Shown piece by piece: positions 23,878 to 35,158 of a stretch of DNA of 64,000 nucleotides. The notes beneath the pieces were generated by a model. The model did no database searches. It had not been told where the DNA came from and saw only the letters and a program-made list of their open reading frames with translations. Within the stretch, counting starts at the first letter, position 1; each line of letters opens with the position of its first letter. A program made the position numbers and the translations under genes. The DNA comes from Symbiodinium natans (Eukaryota > Sar > Dinophyceae > Suessiales > Symbiodiniaceae), in contig CAJNDS010002513.1 in NCBI GenBank assembly GCA_905221605.1, positions 62,001 through 126,000 on the forward strand, read 5' to 3'.

Positions 23878-25539
23878 CTTGGAAACAGAAATGGTTAAAG
23901 GCTGCCAAATGTGGAAGCCTGATGGCCCAGATGTTTCTGCCCTCAAGACTGAAGACACCCCACCCCCCCAAAAAAAAAACAAAAAAACATAAATAATAAC
24001 AATAATAATCATAATCATAATCATAATAATTGTACCAGCATACCGAGTTTGGACAGTTATCCTCTCAGCCCCTCGCGCTGGACAGTGCGAGCCGTTGTCC
24101 TCAAATAAAGCGGGCTCTTGAACGCTCGTGTGTGCGCACGCCTTCTCGCCGAAACACCTGCAGCAAATCCACGCCAAGTCGCAATGCATTCATCCGAGTC
24201 CCCGAGTAGCACAACCTGGAATACAGAGGCCGAAAAAACCCAAAACTACAGCAAACAGCACGCCTGCCCTGAAGCCATGCCTAGCACTTTTTAGTCCCTC
24301 TTGCCTCTCCAACTTTCTCTCAGTTTAAACTTTAATCTGCGGCAGGTCCAGGGGAAGGAAGGGGGGGCCGGGGTTGGAAACAGGATTTTCTTTCCGATTG
24401 CAGTTCATACAGATCTGGAAGCATCCTGGAGCATTCGCTCTGCCGGGTTTCCATACACGATCCCCTGCTCCTGGGGTGGGATACGTGATTCAAGCGATCT
24501 GCTTGTGGAACCCGGCATGAGGTCCCATGTTCTTTGCACCATACCTTTCATTAATGTGGATTTTCGTACGTTGCAAATATTCCTTCTCCCACCATCCGAA
24601 AGCACTACTAATCACTATGATGATTCGAACTTCCCGAAAGGGCATGCGCCCTGCAAGAGATGGACTGCAGGAATTCTGCCAGTCCTATATGCAAACAGGC
24701 AAAGTGGCCTGGCACATGCCCCAAGCATGTGATGCCTCCTGCCACTCGCCTGCAGCCACCAAATCCGCATCATGGCACCTGCAGTGGCCCCAGTGGCCCA
24801 TGATATAACTTGCTCCTTCTCACACTTCATGGTGCTCCGGCTGCTCAATCCGTCAGCACTGAGTCTTGACCGTCCCATTGCATCCGTGATTCTGAGCCCT
24901 GGACGAGTTTTGGTTGCCGCGGTGTGCGGTGCCGACTCCTCCCCACCTGAAGAACTGCTGTGAGCTTCAGTGACTGCTACTGTCAGCATTCTATCTGTGT
25001 GGTACATGGGCCCATACGGCATAACCCGACATGTGTGGGGCGGGTAAGTGTTTCAAGTTTCAAGCGTTAGGTCTTGAAGACGACAGCGGTGCACAAGATT
25101 GGCTTAGTATTCCAAAGTGCACGTGCGATTGTTTATGGCTTTCTTGCAAGGCGCAAGTTTTGGAGAAAGCTTTGTAGTCGGCTACCCGCTGACCTGAGTT
25201 TGACCGAATCCCACCTGACGATGATGCATTCAGCAGCTAGTCCAATGATCTGGTCTGCTGCCCCGCAGACAAGGACAACGCGTCACATCAGTAAGGCAAC
25301 CCTTCCACATGTAAGTTCTGCGCCTCAAAACCTCAAATATACTGGCCGGCCCCCGCCCCCGAAACAACGCGAGGCCAAGAGTGAGGCCGGGTGTGATAAG
25401 GTAAAGCCCAACGCGTGCAGTCTGGCCAAACTCGCAGAAGTGCCGGTGCACATAACAAGTGTATATGTATATGTATATATATATATACTAATACACATAG
25501 GAGGATATCTATATGCATATATATATATATATGTGGAAA

Positions 25540-26136
25540 AATGCATTTGTGCCGACGGATATTCCAAGAAGGATCCATTGTGCCAGCACGAGGGAACAAA
25601 ATCATCCGTGTCTATGTCGGCTTCCCATCCTGCCTCCCACTTGATTTCGCGCAGAGTGCCTCCAACTCGTTCTTTATCACCTTGGTCAGTGATGACGCCA
25701 ATCCAAGGATTGTTTGTGTGTGGGGTTGCGGCGCTAGACGCACGTAACGAACTTCGTCATACCGCAGCCTGCGTCAATCCATGTGGAAAGCGCAGCTCTG
25801 TAGCGCCAGGTTTCTGCGTGGGCTTGAGAGGTGCCTGACCCTCAAGAGTGTTGCAGAATGTTACAGAGCCTTGCTGCCTTGCCGAGCCCGGACAAAAACA
25901 GTGACAACTCGTACGCAACCCCCCAAGCTTCCCAAATCAAGTCGGGACATGTCACTTGAACGGAAGTTCGAGGCTGCTGCAACAAAGTTTTCCTCGAGGC
26001 AGCGCACCATCCTCGGGACAAGTTGCACGACTACGGGAATAAGGCGACCCAGCATGCAAGTAGACCTTCAGCCAAATTGCTCGAACTGGGAAGGATCATA
26101 CCACGGGCGCGATGTGACCTTCCAAGCCGGGCCCAT
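25540..26136 (-). CDS. Putative orphan gene fragment
   Basis: An exon near 26068-26136 reads MGPAWKVTSRPWYDPSQFEQ after an AG acceptor. About 25540-25710 reads NPWIGVITDQGDKERVGGTL then REIKWEAGWEADIDTDDFVP, rich in Trp and acidic residues. The segment between them is open on both strands, so exon limits are unclear; the plus strand also carries a 163-codon frame over 25781-26272. No family recognised. Confidence 0.35.
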
Positions 26137-26547
26137 CTCTGGTGACGCACACAGCACACTCACAGTGACTTACGGCGCCAGAGCGGCAGGAGTTCTCGAA
26201 AGCAGAGCACCGCGTTCTACAATAAGATATCCGTGGAACCGTTTTCTTCGTGAAGCCCTAAAACCCTTTTGAAACCCCTACAACGCGCTTCAGCAACCGC
26301 ATGTGCAGAAACTGCTCCCGTGCCTATGCTAGGTTGAAGCAACTTGGTGCAAGCCACCAGTCACACTCATTTGTTGAATATGCGACTGAGAACAGAAATC
26401 GGATTTTTGAGAGAAGTGGAGAAAGTGCTATCAGTTCAACTTGGGCGACTTGAATTCCGATCGAACGCTGCGGTCTTGCTTTCACATTCCGCTCGGTTAA
26501 GCACGTCCAGGCCGATCATCACACTGCGATCTCTGCCACTCTTGGCG

Positions 26548-26572
26548 CGCGCGCGCGCGCGCGCGCGCGCGG
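26548..26572. repeat. CG dinucleotide repeat
   Basis: About a dozen GC units in a row (GCGCGCGC...), a potential Z-DNA former. Confidence 0.9.
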
Positions 26573-27361
26573 CATGCATGTATTACGAATAAGTTGCGCT
26601 GACCATGCGGCAGCGTTTATGCCGCAGCGTTTCCGCAGGCTTGCGCTCTTGCATACACCATATACGTGCACGTGCACACATGCAACCCTACAGGCAGGCA
26701 TTCATGTACGTCAAGCTGTCTTAGTCGGGGTTTTCCGAGGACATCGTCATTCATGGGCCAGTCAACCATGCAATCGCGCGTTTCGCCGCCTTTGGATCTT
26801 CACCGGCATGAAAATGAAGAGGTCGTTGCCAGCAGTTGACCCAATGGCCTTCGACTTGGCTTAAGTGAAGGGTTGATAGAGAGACAAGTGGGGTAGTCCA
26901 AAACAAAACACAGGTCAGACAAAGATCTTGCTTCCGCCCGCACGGAGACAGATTCCCTTCAATAGATGGGATGCATCAATGATTACGGCAGGACGGGGAA
27001 GTGGCTAGATCCAGGTAGATAGAGTTGTAACAGAAGCATCGCTACACAATGCGGGTGACACGATGAACGTGATCGAGGTTCTTGCGCCAACACAATGGAA
27101 GGAGGTCTCCACGCACCTCCGTGCTCCACCAGGTTCTGCGCCACCTTCCTGCTTCAAAAATAGGCTGCAGAGATGCTGTCGACATACTTCTACGTACGAA
27201 ATTCTGTCAGCGAATGCCGGCGGTTTTGCCTGCACCGCGCAAAGTCACGAAGCGCTGTGCAAGCTTGGTCGAACTCCAAATAGGCCTGCCACTACGTTAA
27301 TTGATGCTGAATGTATTCTGCCTTCTTGCTGGCACTGCTTTGGCTCAACTTTGGCATCTGC

Positions 27362-27412
27362 CTGCTTGAAGCCGGGGTTCATTGCAATGGCCTCCTCCAG
27401 AACATCAGCTGC
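27362..27412 (-). CDS. TPR-like exon
   Basis: A 51-bp exon between an AG acceptor and a GC donor reads AADVLEEAIAMNPGFKQ. This fits the second helix and linker of a tetratricopeptide repeat (A...LEEAI..NPG...A). Such repeats scaffold protein complexes. The flanking TPR helices were not securely found; an open frame around 27060-27170 (QPIFEAGRWRRTWWSTEV) could be a later exon. A single short repeat is weak evidence. Confidence 0.4.
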
Positions 27413-27861
27413 CTGGGCGGCCCGGGCGGCCACCATTCGCACACACACACACACATCCCACTTAGTCCCACTTGATCTGTGTATTTTGTTGAGCATCCTG
27501 ACTCGTCACCTTCTGACCAAAAGGCATGTAACTGACTCCGTACGCCAGGCCTCCGCAGGCTGGTTCAGCCGCGCCAGGCTGACGCCTTTAAGAAAAGGAA
27601 GCACCTGAGCAGCAAAAACTCTTGTAGAACCGAAATCGCATCATTCTGTGCTGCCAATGGGCACCGGCAATGTTGACTGGTTTCGGAAAGGCTTGCGAAA
27701 CATTGCATAGCTGAGTGCTTGACTGGATCGGCCTTGAAAGCTGCAAGCTGCTATCAGAACATAAATTATGAGGTCACAGCATGGAGGGCATGGATCACAA
27801 TGGACAAACGGTGATTCAAAAGCACAGCCACTCCCCTTTTTCCGAAGCAGCTAAGCATTGA

Positions 27862-28200
27862 TCATTGAGTCATCAGCCTCTTTGTCGGAGCCTGCAGTCT
27901 GTTCTGCCAACGACTGAAACTACCTGACACTGTAGTCACGTCGCAGGCTTGTGGCTCTCTCATGCAGATTGCACAAGTACAACGTTCGCGACGATCGGGC
28001 CCCGCACAGTTGCGACAGCTTTCATGGAGCTTTGCTGCAACTGTTTCCGCTGCTTCAATTTGTGCTTGTGGCCAGCGCATCAATCGGTTCGCTGGTACCT
28101 GCATGTGCCGGTCAAGCAAAATTTGTGCTGCTCGCTGCTCTTGATGGCCGAGGCCTGTTCGCATGCGGCCATTGCCCAGGCCACCTCCTTTCATCCTGTA
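27862..28200 (-). CDS. Orphan exon with cysteine cluster
   Basis: Open minus frame containing RAAQILLDRHMQVPANRLMR, then AAETVAAKLHESCRNCAGPD and ERCTCAICMREPQAC, to a stop at 27862. The C..C ... C.C..C spacing could bind zinc, but it does not match a known finger exactly. An upstream exon (about 28260-28360, LDLVDMQYHAVQLHLVELLW) is plausible. The plus strand is also open here (211 codons), which is common opposite GC-rich coding DNA. Confidence 0.35.
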   Translation of the reverse strand, partial: YRMKGGGLGNGRMRTGLGHQEQRAAQILLDRHMQVPANRLMRWPQAQIEAAETVAAKLHESCRNCAGPDRRERCTCAICMREPQACDVTTVSGSFSRWQNRLQAPTKRLMTQ

Positions 28201-28616
28201 GCGCACGTGGCACGGGCTGGGTGCATGGAATCCCTGGCTGTGCCAGTATGCCAAGCACCCATAAAAGCTCCACAAGGTGCAACTGCACTGCATGATACTG
28301 CATGTCAACCAAGTCCAGCGTTTCTGGCCTCTTCCCATCTCCGCGACCACGAGCTTCCCGCCTGCAGAAATCAGCAAGAGGGCCACGCACAGCAGCTCAC
28401 AGCAGGTCAACTTCCACAGAAATCACAGCGGTTAGCTCATGTCCTGACTGTCACTTCGCCAGGGCCAGTTCCAGTCCGCTTGCCAGGAGGAGCTGTAGCC
28501 CTGCCACTTGTCCCATGCTTGATAGCCTGCACGATTCAAGCGGGCTTTGAGGAGAAGAAATGTCTTACCGGCACTGTGCTATAGGGGGTTGTTCTATTGC
28601 ACCGCACCTGGGCACA

Positions 28617-28645
28617 CACCCCCCCCCCCCCCCCCCCCCCCCCCC
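28617..28645. repeat. Poly-C tract
   Basis: About 28 consecutive C, followed by a short A run. Confidence 0.95.
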
Positions 28646-30038
28646 AAGAAAAAAAAACACTCCCATATTATCGTTTTGCCGGGCACCCTGGCATTCCTTG
28701 CAAAGCGGAAAAAGCTGAAGCCCAGGGATTGGGAAGCAGAACTTGATAATTAGCCAGCTTTGCTCCTTTCCGTGGCCTTTCCACCAGGAGCTATCGCCAG
28801 AGCCCTGGGCAGCGGGATCGTCAGGCCTCAGGAAATGCAGGCCAGGCAGTGGCGCGCAAACTCTGGGGCAACGCGCCCCACACCGGAACTGCTCAAGACG
28901 AAAACTTGATACCTTGCACACGCTGAGCCTTGAGCGCATCTCATTTGTGAGGCACCCTCTTATTCGGGTAACGGGTAACATGGGCGTATTGTGTTGGGAC
29001 ATGTTGGATCACATTGGGGCTCCATTTCGTCAACCACCCCTGCAACCCCAAGTCCGAGCTCGGTCCTTGTCTTTCGTCTCTAGACTCTAATCTTGCTTGT
29101 TGTGAGCACGTGCTCCCCGTCCGATTGATTCCGTCTTTGACGGTACGCTCTCCGCTCTCCGATAGCTGTCGGGTTTTTGGTTTGATTTCACGGGACGCCA
29201 TTTCCTGCCAATTTCGAAGAGCACACTGAACTTTGGCACTCGTATGAACTTTTCCAGAGTTGCATTCAAGCCCAAAGATAAAGGGCATTGGCGATTCTGA
29301 CCGCCTTGTGCAACAAAGAAAAGTCTTGCCTTGATGGCTCCCATCAAAGCACGGACTGTCGATCCAACTATGAATGGCACGTGTGACTTCTCTAACGCAC
29401 CACAAGGCAAACACATGCCTAGACCAGGAGTAACCTAGGAATAAAATGGGTGCCCTTTTGGGTTTTAAGGAGATTATAAGGGAACCCCAACCCTAAAAAA
29501 AGGAAATAAGGCCTACTCCGGGTCCTAGATAGTGTCCCCATATTAAAGAGTTCAAGCCCTGCTCGTTGAAGAGAGTCGGCTGTTGCACAGACAACTTCAA
29601 GTCATCAACCGCGCCGCCGACTGGAAGCAACGTTTAGGCTCATTTCGGCCGCGTGGCAAAAACACACACGTCGAAGTGTCAGGATATCTGCAGCTACTCG
29701 CTGTATCCTGCTTGAGTCTGCTTGTGCCCTTCATCCCCACGACTTTCAGACTTCATGGCAGCTCTTGACAGCTTAGTTCAATTTCAAGCTGAAAAGTCTC
29801 CGGCATCACTGCTGGATGACTGTCATTGCCTGATTCTAGAAACTCTGGTACAACTTTAGAACTGGAAGCCTCTGCCGGCACGCTCGATGCATTCTGATCT
29901 CGAAGCTGCAGTTTTCCAAGTGCCGGGCTGGGTGGGCTGACAAGCTTCGACCGAGGTGCTTGCTGTCGGATTCGGCTCCTGACTTCAGGGCGTTGACATG
30001 CGCAATGACTTAATTTTACCCTATCACTACCAAGGCTG

Positions 30039-30310
30039 TCAAAAGTTTTCCATGTCAGTCTCAGTGTCTAATGTGGTGAAGTCCGAATTCCAAGCCTCAG
30101 CAAGCTTCTCCTCATCGTCCCGCTGCAAGAGCTCCGTAGGGCTGCCTGATAGGCCAGCAGAGATACGCAGTGATCCTCCGGGAGAATAACGCCAGGACTC
30201 TGATCTGACTAGCCCAGCATTTAACTGACGTGAATGTCACTCTCCATCCTGCAGTTCCGACTTGCTCTGTCTGAATACGCTCTTCGAAACCAGCCAGGGG
30301 GTGTTCCACC
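30039..30310 (-). CDS. C-terminal exons of an unrecognised protein
   Basis: The last exon, 30039-30145, follows an AG acceptor and reads SPTELLQRDDEEKLAEAWNS then DFTTLDTETDMENF to a TGA. Upstream, about 30220-30310, is an exon reading VEHPLAGFEERIQTEQVG then GWRVTFT. The acidic tail suggests a soluble protein. No family recognised. Confidence 0.45.
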
Positions 30311-30397
30311 TGAACAGGAAACGTCGACGCAAAACCGACAACTTGCAGGTGCTCGGAGAACTATGACACGGCTCACTCATGCCTGTGGGCATGTGAG

Positions 30398-30950
30398 GTC
30401 GTACGTACACCTGGCCTCTGCACGCGCAGCTGGCGCGGGGGCCGAAGGGACATGCGCTTCAGCCCCGCCGAAATTCATGCAATCCGTCCTTGCGATCTGC
30501 ATTTCTTCACGCACTCGTGGAGCCAGTGCACCGAAGGATCCGCAGCGCAAGAGTGCGGAAGTTATACAAACATGTTTGTGCAAGCCGAGCTGCATAGGTG
30601 TAGTGAACCTCATATTGGATGCGTGCATAACGAAGACAAGCTAAACAAATAAATGAGCAAATACACAAAAATAAAAATAGAACATAATATAAACTCATAA
30701 GTTCATGAATAAATAAATATGTAAATATGAATATAAAAAAACAAATCAATAAATAAATATACATAAACATAGAATATGTACATACATATATATATATATA
30801 TAGATATATCGTGCAAATGGGTGGCAGTGGCAATTGTTCCTGCAATGCTAGCATGTTCTAAACCCATCTCGCTGTCGAGAGGCTCAGCGCGCTTCGTGGA
30901 CGTCTCTGGTATGGGATAATGTTTCTTCAGCGCCTTGTAATCATGTACAA
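30398..30950 (-). pseudogene. Second, diverged copy of the FABP-like 3' exons
   Basis: This block repeats the 31040-31490 segment. The counterpart of the GKKWLEHEL exon reads TSTKRAEPLDSEMGLEHA here (about 30860-30937), so KR, EPL and LEH are kept while the GK and the NG turn are lost. The counterpart of the RVYEEM block reads RVREEMQIARTDCMNFGGAE. The other copy has an extra stretch of roughly 60 bases. No copy of the first exon (SGTWKVV) is present here. It is either a pseudo-exon pair or an alternative 3' end for the same gene; relaxation of conserved positions favours decay. Confidence 0.4.
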
Positions 30951-31490
30951 TGATTCCGAAATGCGATTCGATTTGCCCAAATTCTTTCTCATTCCCATTG
31001 TCGGCTACGACAGGTCATGCACGTAAAGCGCGGGGATGTGATGTCCTACGCGCACCTGGCCTCTGCACGCGCAGCTGACGCGGGGACTGAAGGGACGTAT
31101 GCTTCAGCCCCGCCGAAATTCATGCAATCCGGCCTTGCGATCTGCATTTCTTCATAAACTCTTGGAGCAATGCTCAGGCACTTGCTCAGGCACTTAGCCT
31201 GGCCAGCTAGCCTAGTGACCGATATAGTGTCACGAAGGATCCGCAGGGCAAGAGTTCGCACTTGTTTATGCCCTTGTTTATGTACACATGCTCGTGCCAG
31301 CCAAGCTGCATAGGTGTGGTGAACCTCGTATTGTGTGTTTCAAGCGGTCAATGAGCGGCAGTCGTGGCTGTCCCTGAAGTGATGCCATTGAGTTCATGTT
31401 CTAACCACTTCTTGCCACCGAGAGGCTCCGTGCGCTTCACAGACGCCTCTGGTATGGGATGGTGTTTCGTCAGCGCCTTGTGCGTCGTGC
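30398..31490. repeat. Tandem duplication, two units of about 450-550 bp
   Basis: Unit A (30398-30950) and unit B (31040-31490) share two matching blocks in the same order. One begins CACCTGGCCTCTGCACGCGC and includes GCCCCGCCGAAATTCATGCA; the other includes CTCTGGTATGGGAT. Unit A carries an A/T-rich stretch (30640-30820, with a TA microsatellite) between its blocks. Unit B has about 60 extra bases after ATTTCTTCATAAACTCTTGG, part of which is a repeated GCTCAGGCACTT. Confidence 0.85.
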
Positions 31491-31788
31491 AAGTGAAGCA
31501 CGGTCAAAGCGTCTGCCTACGCCTGGTTGCTTCTCAGGGCGCTGGTGTCTGGCAAAGTGTGACAATGCGCGGCACCAAATTCTTTGCCTCACTGCCAGCA
31601 GATTTGGGCATGGAAAATGGGATGCCGACAGCCGTGGGTTTACCGTAGTTGCCGAACCCGACTGCCGCCACAGAAGCCCAAACTGAGTTTGCAACCGTTT
31701 GAAGTAAAGCTTCTTGGTCGCCATCATTCTGAACGACCTTCCAGGTACCGGACATGGTAGACAGAAGACGTGATAGTGGCAGCATCAT
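31040..31788 (-). CDS. Candidate fatty-acid-binding-protein/lipocalin-like gene
   Basis: Possible small cytosolic lipid-binding protein. The ATG at 31788 opens MMLPLSRLLSTMSGTWKVV, then QNDGDQEALLQ; SGTW.. followed by an acidic stretch is how FABP/calycin proteins start, and GFGNYGKPT follows in the same frame. A second exon, about 31373-31448, reads EASVKRTEPLGGKKWLEHEL then NGIT, matching the family's C-terminal pattern E...KR....GK...E...NG. A third open block near 31046-31190 contains RVYEEM, where FABPs end in TR.YE, but it continues into an unusual tail ending at 31046. The middle of the barrel is not resolved. The 3' exons lie in a segmental duplication with another copy at 30398-30950. 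Family assignment is inferred from short motifs and could be wrong. Confidence 0.45.
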
Positions 31789-31989
31789 TCACTAATTCCC
31801 TCGAAGTTATTCGGAAGGGCTTCGGGCGGAAGCGTCAGAGCTTCCTGCACAAACATCTAAAGGATGCACTCGAGATGCTTTAAGCCCCTGAAGCCTTAGA
31901 TTACTCAAATACCCCCCCCCCCCATAAGGCCCTTAAACTCTCAACCCGAAAAGCCCCCTAAACTCCCGCGAAGCGTTTGCAATTCTAAG

Positions 31990-32640
31990 CATGACGACAG
32001 TTGTATTAATGATTCGTTTGAGAGTTCTGCTGGCTTTTCGTCATAAAGCCAAGCCGCGGCATCCCAACCCTCCCACTCATCCAGGCCCACCTTTGCAGCA
32101 AACAGCACATCAGCTACGGGACTGTGCAGGCTTGCATCGATCGTGGGGAGTAACGGTAACGTTCTTGGGGGAACATCGCGCCGGCTTTGGTAGGCCTCTG
32201 TCCAGTGCTCGTCACGCACGAGGTCTTCTGGAGCGAACTTGCTTTTCCATCCGTTTGCCTCCATCGAATCTGAACAATACTTGCAAAGACTGCCTAACTG
32301 TGCCCGAAGCAGTGCCGTGCCTCGCGTACGCTGGATGGCGCCTCGATACGGATGAAGAAGCAGGCCGACGCCCACCTTCAAGGTACCCATAGGTACGCAG
32401 GATTCAGGACCCGCACCGACGGACCTACCTTGCAAGGTACCAGCCTGACGTAGCGGTGGAGAGCCTCGAGTGAACAAAGGCCATCGCGAGGAATTAGCAC
32501 CTGAGCTCCAGGACGGCTGGAGAGTCAAAGTGATTCGGCATCCTGGCGCAAAATCCTTTCAAAAGGAAAATTTCCGCTCCAAGCAAAGCAGCTACATCGG
32601 CAGGCAATAGCGGCTTCAGCAGCTCGTGAAACTCGGCAAC
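31990..32640 (-). CDS. Unrecognised gene with a frame conflict
   Basis: Three protein-like segments lie on the minus strand. About 32497-32640 contains VAEFHELLKPLLPADVAALL then LLKGFCARMPNHFDSPAVLE. About 32425-32490 reads VLIPRDGLCSLEALHRYVRL then VPCK before GTAGGT. About 32000-32380 reads VGVGLLLHPYRGAIQRTRGT, then SKFAPEDLVRDEHWTEAYQS and GLDEWEGWDAAAWLYDEKP. The first two abut directly but sit in different frames, so either one is not coding or a base is missing. Function unknown. Confidence 0.4.
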
Positions 32641-32664
32641 GCCTGAGTAACCTCAGTGCGGCCA

Positions 32665-33205
32665 TCCTATCCGCCGAGGCCTCGGGCCGGAGGTGTATAG
32701 GTTGTCAGAACAGGCACCCCCCCTCCAAATCCTCCCCCCACACCCAAAGCCTTTTTCGGACCCTTTTTTTGGCCTCAAATGGGTACCCCCCCTGGAAACC
32801 GGGGTCCGCAAGCGGACGGTTCGCCAGGACCAGAGGCAGTTGAAGCCCCTCCCAGCACCCCCCCTTTCCGACCCCCCTTCCCCCCCACCCCCCTCCCCCC
32901 CCTGCCCCCCCCCCTCCCCTCCCCACCACCTCCCCCCTCCCCCCCACCCTGCCAAGAGTCGCAAGCTCAACCCTACGATCACTCCAAGCCGAACCCTAAA
33001 CCCAAAAAAACCCTCAACCCCAAAGCGTGAACCTTGAGCCCTAAACTAACCCTCAACCCCAAACCCCAAACCATAAACCATAAACCCGGAACCCTCAACC
33101 CTCAACCCTCAACCCTTATTGCTTGGGGTCCAGCGACTTGGGCGCTGCGGAATCACCATGCTCACGCGGATGCGCTGGGCCGGGCCGAGGCGGGTCGCGT
33201 AGCTT
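32665..33205. repeat. Dispersed C-rich element, copy 1
   Basis: Starts ATCCGCCGAGGCC and ends GGGCCGAGGCGGGTCGCGTAGC. The interior shares GCGGACGGTTCGCCAGGACCAG with copy 2 and then has long C-rich and CCCTAAACCC-like stretches. The ends are near-inverted (CCGCCGAGGCC against CCCGCCTCGGCC). Confidence 0.7.
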
Positions 33206-33506
33206 TAAAATTAATTTAAGCGGGCTTGCATTGCTTCTGCAACATTCCACAACTCGCAAGGGTATAGGGAGGAGAGAGCTAGTTAGCCTGCATCATCACT
33301 GGAACTCCCCAGCTAATGGGGCCAAGAGGCGCTTTCCTGACAGGCCGCAGACGACCAGGCTGCTGCGGCAGGATTCAGGCAGTGTCAACGGCATTTGAGG
33401 TTTCAGAGGCGTCCATGGCCAGCGGCACAGAGCTTGCACAAACTTCTCGGATGCTCGGTCCGGTGCACTGGATACCGTGAGGTTGGGTGGCGTTGCGGCC
33501 TTTCAG

Positions 33507-33696
33507 TGTTGCTCTCCTCCGCAACGACATGCGATTTGAGCCCATCGCAGAGACTCCACACGGCAAGTGCGCAGCTTTGCAAAGAAATGGTTCAAGACTG
33601 TCCAAGAGCCCGGAGTCATTTTGCTCTGTACATTACCCTTCCTCGCATGGCAGAGCTGCGATATGTACTGATATGGCTCACAGAAGCCCTGTACAA
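33507..33696 (-). CDS. Putative orphan exon downstream of the transporter
   Basis: After an AG acceptor the minus frame reads GFCEPYQYISQLCHARKGNV then FFAKLRTCRVESLRWAQIAC and ends at a TGA at 33507. It lies below the transporter's stop, so it is a separate gene or the tail of one. No family recognised. Confidence 0.35.
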
Positions 33697-34015
33697 GACA
33701 ACAACCTGGTGATAACCTGGGCCTCCGAATATGGTAGCAGATTATGTCCGAGATTGTGCTGTTGGGGCATGTACAGTATCATGATCAGCAACATAAGCAA
33801 CCAGAGAGCATCGCCTGGAGGCCCCTGAAAGACTGTACAAAGGATGCGGAAACAATTTTTGCGGCTCTACTTGCCATGCAAGCTATGGTCAACATTTCGT
33901 GGTTGTCCACGGACGCGGTCTCGAAACCTGCGTCCTACGTCATGAGGCTGGCAATGGGCAACTCCAATGCCCATCCCCACTTTCACCCTTCAACGAATGC
34001 TGATGGGGGCTCGCC

Positions 34016-35158
34016 TCAGGTGGACATTGTAGACAATGAGAAAACCGGCAAGCAGGATCCGATCCGCTGCGGTGTTGGCTTGGTGTCGGATGTGCTGCTC
34101 CGGCGTCGCAGTCGGCCAAACCTCGAGCCGAAGGAGACTTCGGATGCCACGAAAGAACCGAGGCTCATGGTCTCGTCCTCTTCAGTAGGATCGGCTGCTT
34201 CCATGCATGATGGCTCAACTGGCTCGGGCTCCTCGGGCATGTCCTTGGCCTGGCAACGCAGAGCCATGATCACCACGCTGAACAGCATGCATCCTGCACC
34301 AATGAGCTTCAAAGGTCGTGGCGCATCATGAAAGAGGACCGTCTGGGCGACGTAGCCAGAGATCATGCTGGAGGATGTGAACATGGTGGCGGAAACAGCA
34401 GCAGGACATCTTGTAGCGCCCGCTGCGGGCAGCACAATGGAGAACAAGCACCAGGTGGTAAGGATGGCAAGCAGGCCCAAAGCCAGCCAGGGTTGCTTGA
34501 AGACAGTCTCTGCCATGTCTTGTTCATGAGAGGTGAGGTTGAGAAGCGGTGGAAGAAAGGCCATCAGCATGGCAAAGAACAAAGAGACGACCGTGAGGAG
34601 AGAGACAGGGATGTGCGCCGACTTTCGGGCACATACGAAAGCACCTGCTTGGAAACACCCGGACAGCATAGCCATGCAGTACCCAAGTGGAGACTGCCCT
34701 GCTCCATCCGAGGCTCCAAACAAGAACTGCGGCTGCGAGATGCAGAGGGCGCCGGCAAGCGACGTGACAAGGGCCACAAAGTGGATAATGGTCATCTTCT
34801 CACCAAGAAAGATGAGGCCCAGAAGGGCGGCTGCAATGATGTCGATGCTGGTGAGTGCTGCCACATCGCCCGGTGCAGCTCCAACAAGTACTGCCCAAAT
34901 GGCCAACATCCAGTGCAAGTTTTCGAAGATCGCTCGTGCCAGCACCCACTTGATGTCCCGACGCGGCGGGCACTTCACACCCTGGTACCAAATGTACAGT
35001 CCGTTCGCCTGGCCTGCCATAGTGCAGCAAGCTGCCAAAAGATACCAATACGGCCAGTGCATGCTCTCAATGATCTTGCTTGTGACCATTTCACAAGTCA
35101 CTGACACACCCGAACCAAGCATCAGCAGAATGCCGATCATTTCCGTTGAACAGGCCAT
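34016..35158 (-). CDS. EamA/DMT-superfamily membrane transporter, single exon
   Basis: A 380-residue integral membrane protein of the drug/metabolite transporter superfamily (SLC35 and plant-type EamA carriers), probably moving a small metabolite or nucleotide sugar. I start at the ATG at 35158 (MACSTEMIGILLMLGSG); an open but ATG-less stretch precedes it. About ten hydrophobic segments fall into two repeats, roughly residues 5-145 and 160-300. The first repeat carries the family-like block DVAALTSIDIIAAALLGLIF followed by LGEK, then ALVTSLAGALCIS; the second has AVSATMFTSSSMISGYVAQT and an LKLIGAGCMLFSVVIMAL helix. A charged cytosolic tail of about 75 residues (EEPEPVEPS..., then SFGSRFGRLRRRSS) ends it. 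It has no introns, unlike its neighbours, which may indicate retroposition of a processed mRNA. Substrate cannot be judged from sequence. Confidence 0.9.
   Translation of the reverse strand: MACSTEMIGILLMLGSGVSVTCEMVTSKIIESMHWPYWYLLAACCTMAGQANGLYIWYQGVKCPPRRDIKWVLARAIFENLHWMLAIWAVLVGAAPGDVAALTSIDIIAAALLGLIFLGEKMTIIHFVALVTSLAGALCISQPQFLFGASDGAGQSPLGYCMAMLSGCFQAGAFVCARKSAHIPVSLLTVVSLFFAMLMAFLPPLLNLTSHEQDMAETVFKQPWLALGLLAILTTWCLFSIVLPAAGATRCPAAVSATMFTSSSMISGYVAQTVLFHDAPRPLKLIGAGCMLFSVVIMALRCQAKDMPEEPEPVEPSCMEAADPTEEDETMSLGSFVASEVSFGSRFGRLRRRSSTSDTKPTPQRIGSCLPVFSLSTMST

Noticed and set aside
25074-25838. 254-codon plus-strand frame
   Set aside because: It crosses a TA microsatellite that is translated as a run of Tyr/Ile/Val; the minus strand has better exon-like segments here.
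28941-29414. 157-codon minus frame
   Set aside because: Composition is mixed, no motif or exon boundary is seen, and the neighbouring sequence looks like repeat-derived DNA.
33744-34331. 195-codon plus-strand frame
   Set aside because: It is largely antisense to the transporter's C-terminal coding region, a shadow frame.
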